A DNA stretch of 49,043 nt. It comes from Vibrio owensii CAIM 1854 = LMG 25443 (GTDB lineage Bacteria > Pseudomonadota > Gammaproteobacteria > Enterobacterales > Vibrionaceae). The translations under genes were made by a program, and so were the position numbers. Each line of letters starts with the position of its first letter. The first letter of the stretch is position 1. Positions 26,042-34,126 of this stretch are shown here, in pieces. Below the pieces are notes generated by a model. It did no database searches. It had not been told where the DNA came from and was given only the letters and a program-made list of their open reading frames with translations. The stretch is taken from assembly GCF_000817815.1 (NCBI RefSeq), contig NZ_JPRD01000029.1:1-49043 (forward strand), read 5' to 3'.

Positions 26042-26205
26042 ATGAAAGATGAGAAAGATGAGAAAGATGAGAAAGATAAAAGTAGTGAGCTATCGAAACC
26101 TTCTTGTGAGAACCAGACATTGAGCGCTTTCTAAACTCGCTCGAAAAAGACATACAGCAGCATACAGATGAATCAGTCATTACTTCTCAAAAAATGAAAG
26201 AATAA
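26042..26205 (+). pseudogene. Frameshifted small gene with 9-bp tandem repeats
   Basis: ATG 26042 opens a frame that contains three exact GATGAGAAA copies (26048-26074), giving a KDE repeat, and ends early at 26134. A different frame opens at 26110 after a TGA and continues with protein-like sequence (EPDIERFLNSLEKDI to SQKMKE) to the stop at 26205. The two parts probably formed one gene of about 54 codons, broken by a small indel near 26104-26110. The function is unknown. Confidence 0.45.
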
Positions 26206-26271
26206 TTGGATGAGTGAACGTCGGCGACTATTCAGTCGATTTAGATGATAAATTTTAGGAGTGAGGATTGT

Positions 26272-26634
26272 ATGAAGGCAAAAATCGGAATTCTATCAGA
26301 AGAGATTGCACGTAATCGAGTGATTCGCATTGCACAAGGAAAAGTGAGGCATGAAGAGTCTTACCCTCTTTTTTTGTTTGAGTCACTAGCTGCGCTTTCA
26401 CGACTGTTGTCTAACGAAAATATTGAACTACTGAATTTGATTGCTCGCGAAAAACCAAACAGTCTTGATGAACTTGCTGAAATGAGTGGGCGTGCTATCA
26501 ACGATGTTAACCGTACTCTTGAAGCACTTTCGTCCAAGGGGTTTGCTCATATAGAGAAGAAGGGAAGTCAATCTCGACCGATAGCGTTGTTTACAACGTT
26601 CGAGATCGTTATGGGCAGCTCCCTTCAACTTTAA
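26272..26634 (+). CDS. HVO_A0114-family HTH DNA-binding protein (antitoxin-like)
   Basis: This 120-aa winged helix-turn-helix protein matches the family layout: N-terminal KIGILSEE, then a helix, FESLAALSRLLSNENIELLNLIAREKP, and the HTH SLDELAEMSGRAINDVNRTLEAL. Relatives are antitoxins or regulators paired with DUF6516/TumE-type toxins. ATG 26272 is chosen because GAGG lies about 5 nt upstream. No intact TumE-like toxin gene is next to it; the upstream neighbour is frameshifted. It may be an orphan antitoxin. Confidence 0.75.
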   Translation: MKAKIGILSEEIARNRVIRIAQGKVRHEESYPLFLFESLAALSRLLSNENIELLNLIAREKPNSLDELAEMSGRAINDVNRTLEALSSKGFAHIEKKGSQSRPIALFTTFEIVMGSSLQL

Positions 26635-26714
26635 ATTACAATTTAATAGCTAGAAATGGAGTGCAACACCAAGAAATCCGACTCACGAGGTAGTCTTCTC
26701 AAGTGGGGGGCATT

Positions 26715-26720
26715 TATAAT
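26715..26720 (+). promoter_or_regulatory. Candidate -10 box of the three-gene operon
   Basis: TATAAT lies 32 nt before the phosphoesterase start. The best -35 at 17-bp spacing is AGTCTT, which is poor, so an activator or another start is possible. The 118 bp before the operon hold nothing else clear. Confidence 0.4.
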
Positions 26721-26752
26721 GCATACAGTTGTATTAAGAAAAATGCGTTGAG

Positions 26753-27949
26753 ATGAATAAATTAAGCATATTGGTGGTTTCAGATTTACATGTAGGGACT
26801 AGTCAGGAGCACGAGCTTGATACAAAGCTCATTGTTAACGGTACTCCCAATATCTATGGGCAGGCATTGATAGAGTACTTGAAACAACTTGAAAGAAAAA
26901 TTGATATCCTTGTATGTGCTGGAGACATCGGTAATAAGGGATGTAAGGAGACGTTTAAAGCTGGATGGAGCTTTCTAAATGCGTTGGCAAGTGAACTTTC
27001 TATCGATGATGTATTGTGTGTTCCAGGAAACCATGACCATCAATCCCGTCCATCAGATGAATCAAACCCTAGTGGCTTTTCTCCGAAGCATGAGCTTCAA
27101 TTCACAGATCCCCCTTTTCCTTTCAATGACTATTATAAAAACACACATTTTTGGGCATGGAACTGGGAGTTGACTCAGTCTGAAAACTATAACTGTATAT
27201 CAATAAATAGTAGTGCTTATCATGGATTTGGAAGTGAGTTTAGGCACGGGAGAGTTGCTTTAGAGGTTAGCAAACAAATCAAAGATAGGCTTAGTCAAGA
27301 AGATGTTAAATCCAAGCCGTTAAATCTTTTAATTTGTCATCATCATCCACAAAAAATGGATTATGTTGATGTAAGCTATGATGGCGAGGCTATGGAAGGA
27401 GCCGACTATTTGCTATCAAATATAGAGGCAGCTGACATAGGTCCTTGGTTGATTATACATGGTCATAAACACTATGCGACTATAAGCTACGGAAACTCAC
27501 GAACTTCTACACCTCCTACCATTTTATCAGCAGGTAGTTTATCTGCGGTTTTATATGACTCAATAGATAGCCGAACATCCAATCAGTTTTACTTGCTTGA
27601 AATTGATATCGATAAAAGCAGCCAAAATGGAAAGGTTGTAGGAAGATTTGAAACTTATGAATCGAATAAGTTACATCAATGGCAGCCTTCCAAATCCCAT
27701 AACCTTCCTGCTTGTGGTGGTTTTGGGTCACTCTATACTCCAGAACAAATATTAAATCACTTGAAGTCAAAAATTAATGAATCTAACTCCTTTCTTGAAG
27801 GTGATGAATTAAATGAATTTAGAGATAAAATATTTAATTTACCCCCTTTTGAGTTTAAGCGTTTAGAAAAACTTTTAGAAAAAAATGGTTTTATGATATC
27901 TCGTGAATTTTCTGGTGAAATAACTGAAGTTGGTAAGCGTTATGAATAA
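26753..27949 (+). CDS. Calcineurin-like metallophosphoesterase of a three-gene candidate defence operon
   Basis: This 398-aa soluble protein contains all metal-binding blocks of the calcineurin-like fold: SDLHVG (D11, H13), AGDIGNKG (D58), PGNHDH (92-96), CHHHP (196-198) and HGHKH (237-240). The fold hydrolyses phosphodiester or phosphomonoester bonds in nucleic acids, nucleotides or proteins. A roughly 110-residue C-terminal extension of unknown role follows. The gene overlaps the ATPase gene by 8 bp. I infer it is the effector or processing nuclease of a system with the next two genes. Confidence 0.85.
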   Translation: MNKLSILVVSDLHVGTSQEHELDTKLIVNGTPNIYGQALIEYLKQLERKIDILVCAGDIGNKGCKETFKAGWSFLNALASELSIDDVLCVPGNHDHQSRPSDESNPSGFSPKHELQFTDPPFPFNDYYKNTHFWAWNWELTQSENYNCISINSSAYHGFGSEFRHGRVALEVSKQIKDRLSQEDVKSKPLNLLICHHHPQKMDYVDVSYDGEAMEGADYLLSNIEAADIGPWLIIHGHKHYATISYGNSRTSTPPTILSAGSLSAVLYDSIDSRTSNQFYLLEIDIDKSSQNGKVVGRFETYESNKLHQWQPSKSHNLPACGGFGSLYTPEQILNHLKSKINESNSFLEGDELNEFRDKIFNLPPFEFKRLEKLLEKNGFMISREFSGEITEVGKRYE

Positions 27950-29735
27950 CTATACACCAAGTATAAACGAGTCAATTAATGCGAAAAACACATCTACTGC
28001 CGAGTTATGTAATACATTTATTATTAATGAATATTATAATAGATTAGCATCATCTAGCCATACTATTATGATGGGTCCACGAGGAAGTGGTAAAACAACA
28101 TTAATGAGAATGCTCGAAGTTAGATCTTTGGAGCTATGGGAAAATGAGGTTGCAGAACAATTTAGAAATTTGATTGACTTCTCTGGAGTGTTCATTCCAA
28201 CAGATCGAGTGTGGAAAACCCAATTTGAAAACACTAGTAAGAGAATTAAATCAAAAGAAGACCTGAGAGTTCTTAATTCTCAGTTTATTTACCATATTCT
28301 TCAACAACTAGCAATGACTGTTAGCTTTAGAACTTGCCGTGTTACAGAAAAGAAAAATAAATATAGACATGTGTTTTTGGAAAAGTCTGACGAGTCTGAA
28401 TTAGTAAAAGAACTATCTACTCTTTGGTGCGTTGAACCTAGAATTAATTCTTTGAAAAGTTTGATTTCTAGTATTGTGATCAAAAAGAATCTTGTTTCTA
28501 AGTACCTTAATAACTCTCTAATTGTTGGTTCGAGTGTTCTAAGACCAAATGTTGTTTATGGTGAAATACAAAGTATATTAGATTCATCTATATCTATTAT
28601 TAATACATATTTAAATGAAGATGGTAAAAAATGGGCATTTTTGTTTGATGAGTTAGAGCTAGCGCCTGACGAAATAGTTCAACCTCTTATAAATAGTATG
28701 AGAGGTGGTCATCCAGATATAATTCTTAAGTTAGCATTGTCTCCGTATCATAAAGGAGTTGATGTTACGAACTCGCCAGACAGTTCAATGAAAGATCAAG
28801 ATTTGAGCTATATTAACTTAACTGAACTTTCTGAAAGTGAAGGTATTAAGTTTTGTAAAGAGCTATGTCTGAATTTGTTTATTAAAAAATCGATATATGA
28901 ATCGATAGATAGCTGTTTTGAAAAGCCAAAAGATATTGATATTGATGCTGTTTTTGATTCTCTAGTTGCAAAAGATGTTGGGTTTGAACAGTATTTAAAT
29001 AATCGAAATCTGAATGGGTTAAGCTATATCGAAGCGAAGGAAAAACAATCTCAGTTCAGGAAGATTAAATTTATATCTTATCTTAGAGATCATAGTAAAA
29101 AAGAAAATGGTAAATTAAAACCGCGTAGAAGAGCTGCTGACTATTATGCTGGTTTTGAAAATATATGTAAATCTACAGAATATAATCCTAGAATGTTGAT
29201 AGGGATTATGAATATGTTTATTCCAATAATTAAGGAAAAAGGTTTAGTTTCTATTTCTGAGCAAATATCGGGACTAGAAACATATTTTGATTCATTTAGA
29301 TCGTTACTAAGTACTATAGCTGTTGATTCGAGTGATGTTCGAGTAAATAATATTTACAATCTTGTAGATTTGATAGCAAACTATTTTAAAGATGAAATAT
29401 ATGGAGAAAGATTTAATCCAGAGCCTAAAGGTATGTTAGTTATTGACGAAAATACACCATCAGATTTAAGAGATGCAATAGGTTTTGCATTGAATGCGGG
29501 AGCCATGATTTCGGTAAAAACCCCTGATAATAATGGTATCGGATCTTCGATGGATAAGGTTTTAACATGCAGGCTTTCTTATTTATTTTCTCATCATTAT
29601 GGGTTGCTACTTACAAAGCAAAAGAAAATTCAATTAAATAAAATAATGGATGTTAATAATATTAGTGCTTCAACAATTACATTAGTTAATGCATATGGTT
29701 TTGAGAACTCTAAACAGTTGGGGTTGGACTTGTAA
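27942..29735 (+). CDS. P-loop ATPase (ORC/Cdc6-like AAA type) of the three-gene operon
   Basis: This 597-aa protein has Walker A GPRGSGKT at 45-52 and Walker B FLFDELE with D236/E237. The spacing and the segment LALSPYHKGVD fit an AAA/STAND-like ATPase, close to proteins annotated as ORC-CDC6 family. The C-terminal half has no recognised domain. ATG 27942 overlaps the phosphoesterase gene; TTG 27930 is less likely. Its stop overlaps the third gene by one base. The ATPase probably senses or powers the system. Confidence 0.82.
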   Translation: MNNYTPSINESINAKNTSTAELCNTFIINEYYNRLASSSHTIMMGPRGSGKTTLMRMLEVRSLELWENEVAEQFRNLIDFSGVFIPTDRVWKTQFENTSKRIKSKEDLRVLNSQFIYHILQQLAMTVSFRTCRVTEKKNKYRHVFLEKSDESELVKELSTLWCVEPRINSLKSLISSIVIKKNLVSKYLNNSLIVGSSVLRPNVVYGEIQSILDSSISIINTYLNEDGKKWAFLFDELELAPDEIVQPLINSMRGGHPDIILKLALSPYHKGVDVTNSPDSSMKDQDLSYINLTELSESEGIKFCKELCLNLFIKKSIYESIDSCFEKPKDIDIDAVFDSLVAKDVGFEQYLNNRNLNGLSYIEAKEKQSQFRKIKFISYLRDHSKKENGKLKPRRRAADYYAGFENICKSTEYNPRMLIGIMNMFIPIIKEKGLVSISEQISGLETYFDSFRSLLSTIAVDSSDVRVNNIYNLVDLIANYFKDEIYGERFNPEPKGMLVIDENTPSDLRDAIGFALNAGAMISVKTPDNNGIGSSMDKVLTCRLSYLFSHHYGLLLTKQKKIQLNKIMDVNNISASTITLVNAYGFENSKQLGLDL

Positions 29736-30643
29736 TGAAAGTATTAAAAGGAACTACTGTAAACTATTATGATCTAGCTATAGTAGGGCTAGGCTATGAA
29801 AGTAGAGCTATTACAACGTGTAATTCTGTTAAAGATAACCTCAACAGTATAATAGCAGTTGGATATAGAGAGCATACATCTGCATACAGTTATAAATCGA
29901 ACTATAGTTTCTATCAGGAAGTAAATGCTAATATTATCGAAGAAAATGATCAAGAACTTTTTAAGAAGCTCCATTCTATAATTAACACTGATTGGGCAAA
30001 TAGACAAATAAATTGTTTATTGGATATAACAGTGATGAGTCGCACTCGCTTAGCAACAATTCTTATGTTGTTAATGGAGAATTTAAAGAAAGGTTCTACC
30101 ATTAGGATTTGTTATGAACTGGCTGAGTATAGTTCTCCATCGAAGGAAATATCACCAATAAGAAAAATTGGTCCTATAATTGAATCATTATCAGGCTCTA
30201 TGGGCGATATTGAATTACCTAGTTCGATTGTATTAGGATTGGGATATGAACTAGGGAAAGCAATTGGGATCAGCAATTACTTAGATACAGAACAACAATA
30301 TCTGTTGATTCCTAAGTCTATAGATTCTCGCTTTGAAGATGATATTTATTCAAATAATAAGTCGTTAATTGAAAGTACATCAAAAAACTGCATATTTGAA
30401 TATGATGTATGTAATCCTTATGTTAGTTATTTAAATCTGAGAGAATTATTAATTGCAATTTCTGAAGTGTCTAGACCTATTGTTGTCCCTTTAGGTCCCA
30501 AGATCTTAAGTGCGCTATGTGTTATTCTTAGTAAGGAAATGGATTACTCTTTACCTATTTGGAGAGTATCTTCAGAACACAATGAAGTACCAGTTGATCG
30601 TCGCTCTAGTGGGCATATGTATGAACTTAGCTTAAGAATATAA
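29735..30643 (+). CDS. Unknown Rossmann-like third component of the operon (302 aa)
   Basis: This 302-aa soluble protein starts in the TAATG overlap with the ATPase stop. Alternating strands and helices suggest a Rossmann-like fold. Distinct motifs are AIVGLGYESRA (15-25), LLDITVMSRTR (95-105), LGLGYELGKAIG (167-178) and VPLGPKIL near the C-terminus. The repeated GLGYE element may reflect two related halves. I do not recognise a family. A ligand-binding sensor or a nucleotide-modifying enzyme are both possible. Confidence 0.65.
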   Translation: MKVLKGTTVNYYDLAIVGLGYESRAITTCNSVKDNLNSIIAVGYREHTSAYSYKSNYSFYQEVNANIIEENDQELFKKLHSIINTDWANRQINCLLDITVMSRTRLATILMLLMENLKKGSTIRICYELAEYSSPSKEISPIRKIGPIIESLSGSMGDIELPSSIVLGLGYELGKAIGISNYLDTEQQYLLIPKSIDSRFEDDIYSNNKSLIESTSKNCIFEYDVCNPYVSYLNLRELLIAISEVSRPIVVPLGPKILSALCVILSKEMDYSLPIWRVSSEHNEVPVDRRSSGHMYELSLRI

Positions 30644-30683
30644 ATTAGCATTCTTTGATGTTCAATATTTCGACTACGTCAAT

Positions 30684-30724
30684 ATTATTGCAGGCCAAGA
30701 TTGGCGATCTTGGCCTGCAATAAT
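30684..30724. terminator. Bidirectional terminator with perfect 18-bp stem
   Basis: Arms 30684-30701 and 30707-30724 are perfect inverted repeats around a 5-nt loop (TGGCG). The core is GCAGGCCAAGAT with A/T-rich ends (ATTATT / AATAAT). It lies between the convergent 302-aa gene and the replacement thyA, and its right arm touches the thyA stop codon. Confidence 0.75.
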
Positions 30725-31575
30725 CATACTGAGAATGGGTAAGCTATTGGTTCGTGATGTTCATAACCTTCTACTTTGAAGTCGTCAAGAGTAACCCACG
30801 TTTCTAAGTCCTCTAGAGATTTAATTTCTGGATTGATATGGAATGTTGGCGATTTCAATGGTTTACGTTTAAGTTGTACATCACGCATCAACTCGTATTG
30901 GTCTTCGTATATGTGTGCATTTACTATTTTGTGAAAAACTTTTCCCGCTTTTAAGCCTGTAATTTGAGCCATGATCGCTAACAAAAAGTAGCATTGAACC
31001 ATATTGAAGTTTAGGCCGAGCGGTACATCGCAAGAACGTTGTGTACTGTTTAGATACAGAGTGTCGCCTAAAATTGAGAAATGGTGGCTGTACATACAAG
31101 GACGTAAGCAACCTAAATGAAAAGCACCTGGATGATAGAATGTTATTATCTCACTACGGTCATCAATGCCTTTACTAAGGTTATTAACAACTTTTTTTAC
31201 AAGATCCACATCACCGCCATCAGGTTTCGGGAACGCTCTGGCAACCTTTCCATAAATGAAACCGCAGTCATCTGTCCCTTTTCTATGAGGATTCGCAAGC
31301 CAGCTCTCATTTAAATTTGCGTTTGCATCCCATGTTTTGGTGCCTAGTGCTCTAAAATCTGCGGCATTATCGTAACCTCGAAGGTAGCCAATAATTTCTG
31401 CGATGGCGCTTTTCCAGTAGCTCTTACGTGTCGTTACTAAAGGAAACTCACCAGAACTGACATCGTAAGTCAAATCTGCATTTATAACTGTTAGGCAACG
31501 TTTGCCTGTTCTTTCGTTCTTTACCCAAACGCCTTCATCTATAATACGCTGGCATAAATCTAGATATTGTTTCAC
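30724..31575 (-). CDS. thyA: Complete replacement thymidylate synthase carried by the element
   Basis: This 283-aa ThyA is full length. It makes dTMP from dUMP with methylene-tetrahydrofolate. The catalytic cysteine is C160 (LRPCMYSHHF), and the dUMP-binding TQRSCD and LGLNFN motifs and the C-terminal PFSV are present. It is clearly diverged from the host copy yet alignable along its whole length. The GTG start is at 31575, with AGGA upstream. At codons 108-116 it reads YGKVARAFP where the host reads YGVQGRSWA, so the attachment codons differ. It reads leftward from the right end and should keep the host thymidine-prototrophic. Confidence 0.97.
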   Translation of the reverse strand: MKQYLDLCQRIIDEGVWVKNERTGKRCLTVINADLTYDVSSGEFPLVTTRKSYWKSAIAEIIGYLRGYDNAADFRALGTKTWDANANLNESWLANPHRKGTDDCGFIYGKVARAFPKPDGGDVDLVKKVVNNLSKGIDDRSEIITFYHPGAFHLGCLRPCMYSHHFSILGDTLYLNSTQRSCDVPLGLNFNMVQCYFLLAIMAQITGLKAGKVFHKIVNAHIYEDQYELMRDVQLKRKPLKSPTFHINPEIKSLEDLETWVTLDDFKVEGYEHHEPIAYPFSV

Positions 31576-31720
31576 TTTTTCATTCCTACATTTCTTTTAT
31601 TCAATTGTACCAAAGGAACTAACCCTTATTCGAGCAAAATACTCCCAGTTCTTACTCGGTGCTTGATGGTAGACAGAAGTGCTTATGGCTATAATGGATT
31701 ATGAAAGTCACTTTATGTGA

Positions 31721-31758
31721 TATGGACAACAAAAAGTGACAAAAGGTAAAACGGCGTT
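31721..31758. repeat. Right end / attR of the element
   Basis: Read inward on the minus strand, the sequence has GTTTTACCTTTTG then TTGTTGTCCATAT, matching the left end in inverted orientation with gaps. GTT (31756-31758) joins directly to CAA, codon 111 of the host thyA. The 180 bp from 31576 hold the replacement thyA promoter and these end sequences, and no gene. Confidence 0.7.
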
Positions 31759-32280
31759 CAAGGTCGTTCATGGGCGAAGCCAGACGGTGGTCATATCGAC
31801 CAGCTGCGTAAGATTGTGGATGATTTAACGCGCGGCGTTGATGACCGTGGTGAAATCCTAAACTTCTACAACCCTGGCGAGTTCCACATGGGCTGTTTGC
31901 GTCCGTGTATGTACAGCCATCACTTCTCACTGTTAGGTGACACGCTGTACCTAAACAGCACGCAACGCTCTTGTGACGTTCCGCTAGGTCTGAACTTCAA
32001 TATGGTTCAAGTGTATGTGTTCTTGGCAATCATGGCGCAAATCACGGGCAAGAAACCTGGTCAGGCGTACCACAAGATTGTGAATGCACACATCTACGAA
32101 GATCAGCTTGCGCCAATGCGTGATATCCAGTTGAAGCGTGAGCCACTAAAAGCCGCAACTTTCCACATCAACCCAGAGATCAAATCGTTAGAAGATTTGG
32201 AAACATGGGTAACCCTAGATGACTTCTGGGTGGAAGGCTACGAGCATCACGACCCAATTCAGTACCCGTTCTCAGTTTAA
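31759..32280 (+). pseudogene. thyA: thyA 3' fragment (codons 111-283) of the chromosomal gene
   Basis: The 173 codons continue the frame broken at 8438 (GRSWAKPDGG through PFSV). The fragment contains the catalytic cysteine region (LRPCMYSHHF) but lacks the N-terminal part. An ATG at 31816 could start an inactive 154-aa product. The original thyA terminator follows at 32299-32327. Excision of the element would restore the full gene. Confidence 0.95.
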
Positions 32281-32298
32281 CGAGTATATTGAGTTTCT

Positions 32299-32327
32299 AA
32301 GCCGCCTTTATGGGCGGCTTTTTTTTC
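32299..32327 (+). terminator. Original thyA terminator
   Basis: Stem AAGCCGCC / GGGCGGCTT is followed by a run of eight T, 20 nt after the thyA stop. Confidence 0.9.
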
Positions 32328-32329
32328 GC

Positions 32330-32542
32330 CCGAAGAGTGGGGATAGGAGGGAGCGGGCTTTGCCCTGTGGAACGCTGCGCTTTGAGATGTGAGATACGAG
32401 ATTCGAGAGTGCTTCGCTCTAGGAGTCGAGAGGCGGATGCTGAAGGGTTCATGAAAGCCGTTTGGCTCCGAAAGGTGTTGACAGGACTTATCCCCAGAAA
32501 AACAAAATAAGCTCGCTTCTCGCTTCTCGCTTCGCCAAAACG
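32330..32542. repeat. Intergenic simple-sequence tract between thyA and nptA
   Basis: This region holds no gene. It contains GAGATGTGAGATACGAGATT-type short repeats (about 32385-32410), a GAGTGCTTCGCTCT hairpin and TCGCTTC repeated three times near 32514-32535. Confidence 0.4.
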
Positions 32543-32570
32543 AAAAAAGGCCCCACCGAAGTGGAGCCTA
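32543..32570 (-). terminator. Terminator of nptA
   Basis: On the minus strand, GGCTCCAC / GTGGGGCC with a TTCG loop ends in TTTTTTCG. One mismatch in the stem. It lies 25-50 nt after the nptA stop. Confidence 0.85.
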
Positions 32571-32594
32571 AAATAAGCGATGGTAATCTTATTA

Positions 32595-33743
32595 TTATGC
32601 TGTCAGAGCAAGGATAGAGCCTGGTAGTACGATGAATACTGCTAGTAGGTAACCTGCTACAACTGCTTTGTTCTTAATAGCCATTTCTGAAATCACTTCT
32701 GCACATTTCACTGGAATCTCACGTAGGAACGGGATACCGAAGATGAACAATGTCGCCAGAATGTTGAACGTTAGGTGTACTAGTGCAATCTGTAGTGCGA
32801 ATACTGCGAACTCGCCAGATACCGCTGTTGCTGCTAGTAGAGCCGTGATACATGTACCGATGTTTGCACCTAGAGTGAACGGGTAGATGTCACGTACTTT
32901 TAAAACGCCTGAGCCTACTAGTGGAACCATTAGACTTGTTGTCGTAGATGAAGACTGAACAAGAACAGTTACTACAGAGCCCGATACGATACCGTGGATA
33001 GGACCACGACCGATTGCGTTCTTAAGAATGTCACGAGCACGACCAACCATTAGGCTCTTCATTAGCTTACCCATAACAGTGATAGCTACGAAGATAGTAC
33101 CGATACCTAGAGCGATCAGTGCTACACCACCCATGGTGTCACCAAATGTAGATAGAGGCTCTTTAATCGCGCTTACTACAGGCTTAGTGATTGGCTTGAT
33201 GAAGTCAAAACCACCCATGCTCATATCACCTGTTTTTAGTAGAGGTGATACCAACCAGTGAGAAATTTTCTCTAGGATGCCGAACATCATTTCCAATGGT
33301 AGGAAGATCAGAACCGCAAGTAGGTTGAAGAAGTCGTGGATTGTTGCGCTAGCGAATGCACGTTTGAATTCTTCTTTACAACGTACGTGGCCAAGCGAAA
33401 CAAGTGTGTTTGTTACGGTTGTACCGATGTTAGCACCCATTACCATAGGGATAGCGGTTTCTACAGGTAGACCACCCGCAACCAAACCTACAATAATAGA
33501 AGTTACGGTACTTGAAGATTGGATCAGTGCCGTAGCCACCAAACCGATCATTAGACCTGCGACTGGGTGAGACGCAAATTCAAAGAGTACTTTAGCTTGA
33601 TCGCCAGTTGCCCATTTGAAGCCGCTACCAACCATAGATACTGCTAGAAGAAGCAGATACAACATGAATGCCAAGTTAGCCCAGCGTAACCAGCGAGTCG
33701 TGCTCGAGATTGGTGCTGCTGTAGAAGTAGCTTGGTTCATCAT
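32595..33743 (-). CDS. nptA: Sodium-dependent phosphate transporter NptA
   Basis: This 382-aa inner-membrane protein belongs to the Na/Pi cotransporter (SLC34-like) family and is the same length as V. cholerae NptA. Two inverted repeat halves carry the signature QSSST motifs (75-79 and in VLVQSSSTTT near 262), each with about four membrane segments. It imports phosphate using the sodium gradient, useful in marine and alkaline conditions. The gene is leftward and monocistronic, with its own terminator. Confidence 0.93.
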   Translation of the reverse strand: MMNQATSTAAPISSTTRWLRWANLAFMLYLLLLAVSMVGSGFKWATGDQAKVLFEFASHPVAGLMIGLVATALIQSSSTVTSIIVGLVAGGLPVETAIPMVMGANIGTTVTNTLVSLGHVRCKEEFKRAFASATIHDFFNLLAVLIFLPLEMMFGILEKISHWLVSPLLKTGDMSMGGFDFIKPITKPVVSAIKEPLSTFGDTMGGVALIALGIGTIFVAITVMGKLMKSLMVGRARDILKNAIGRGPIHGIVSGSVVTVLVQSSSTTTSLMVPLVGSGVLKVRDIYPFTLGANIGTCITALLAATAVSGEFAVFALQIALVHLTFNILATLFIFGIPFLREIPVKCAEVISEMAIKNKAVVAGYLLAVFIVLPGSILALTA

Positions 33744-34126
33744 AATTTTCTCCGTGGACCTTTCAGTTCGTTTATTTGGTCTGTTGTTGAAACTGAGGGC
33801 GATGTTAGAGATGAAATATTTCAGTAATATTACAGTTCGGTTTCTATGGAGAATTTTTATTATTCTTTTTGATAGTTGTTCGTGAAGAAAAATTTACAAT
33901 CAAATAAGTTGTTGATTTTATTTTGTTTTGTATGGCTTTTGTTTTGTTAACGAGTTTTAAGAGAAGATTAAAAAAGTGCGTTTGGCTTCAAGTTTTATGA
34001 CAGTGTGAAACTGATATATTCGGTAAAACTCTTTTAATTCGAGTTTTATGTAGGTTTTGTCGAACTTATTGTTTGTCGTTGTCACATTTGATATAAAAAG
34101 TGTCATCTTCTTTATAGGGCTTGGCT
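33744..34126. promoter_or_regulatory. nptA-nhaR divergent intergenic region
   Basis: These 383 bp hold the divergent promoters and no gene. On the minus strand a CTGTCATAAAA sequence (around 33993-34003) resembles half of a Pho box and lies about 255 bp upstream of nptA. The second half-site is poor, so PhoB control is only a possibility. Confidence 0.35.

Larger units (their letters stand above)
8439..31758. mobile_element. 23.3-kb site-specific element in thyA, GMT-island-like, carrying a replacement thyA
   Basis: The boundaries are set by rejoining the interrupted thyA. Both junctions carry GTT (8436-8438 and 31756-31758), so the exact crossover lies within that triplet. The element encodes four recombination genes at its left end, mixed offence and defence cargo, and a complete diverged thyA at its right end. 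The end sequences are imperfect inverted repeats: CCTTTT then TGTTGTCTATAT on the left, CCTTTT then TGTTGTCCATAT on the right when read inward. Its recombination genes and defence genes are AT-richer than the chromosome. No conjugation, phage structural or replication genes are visible. Confidence 0.93.

Noticed and set aside
8439..31758. Prophage or conjugative element
   Set aside because: No capsid, tail, terminase, relaxase, type IV secretion or replication genes are visible.
32310..32510. 66-codon plus-strand frame after thyA
   Set aside because: It starts inside the thyA terminator and covers simple-sequence repeats.
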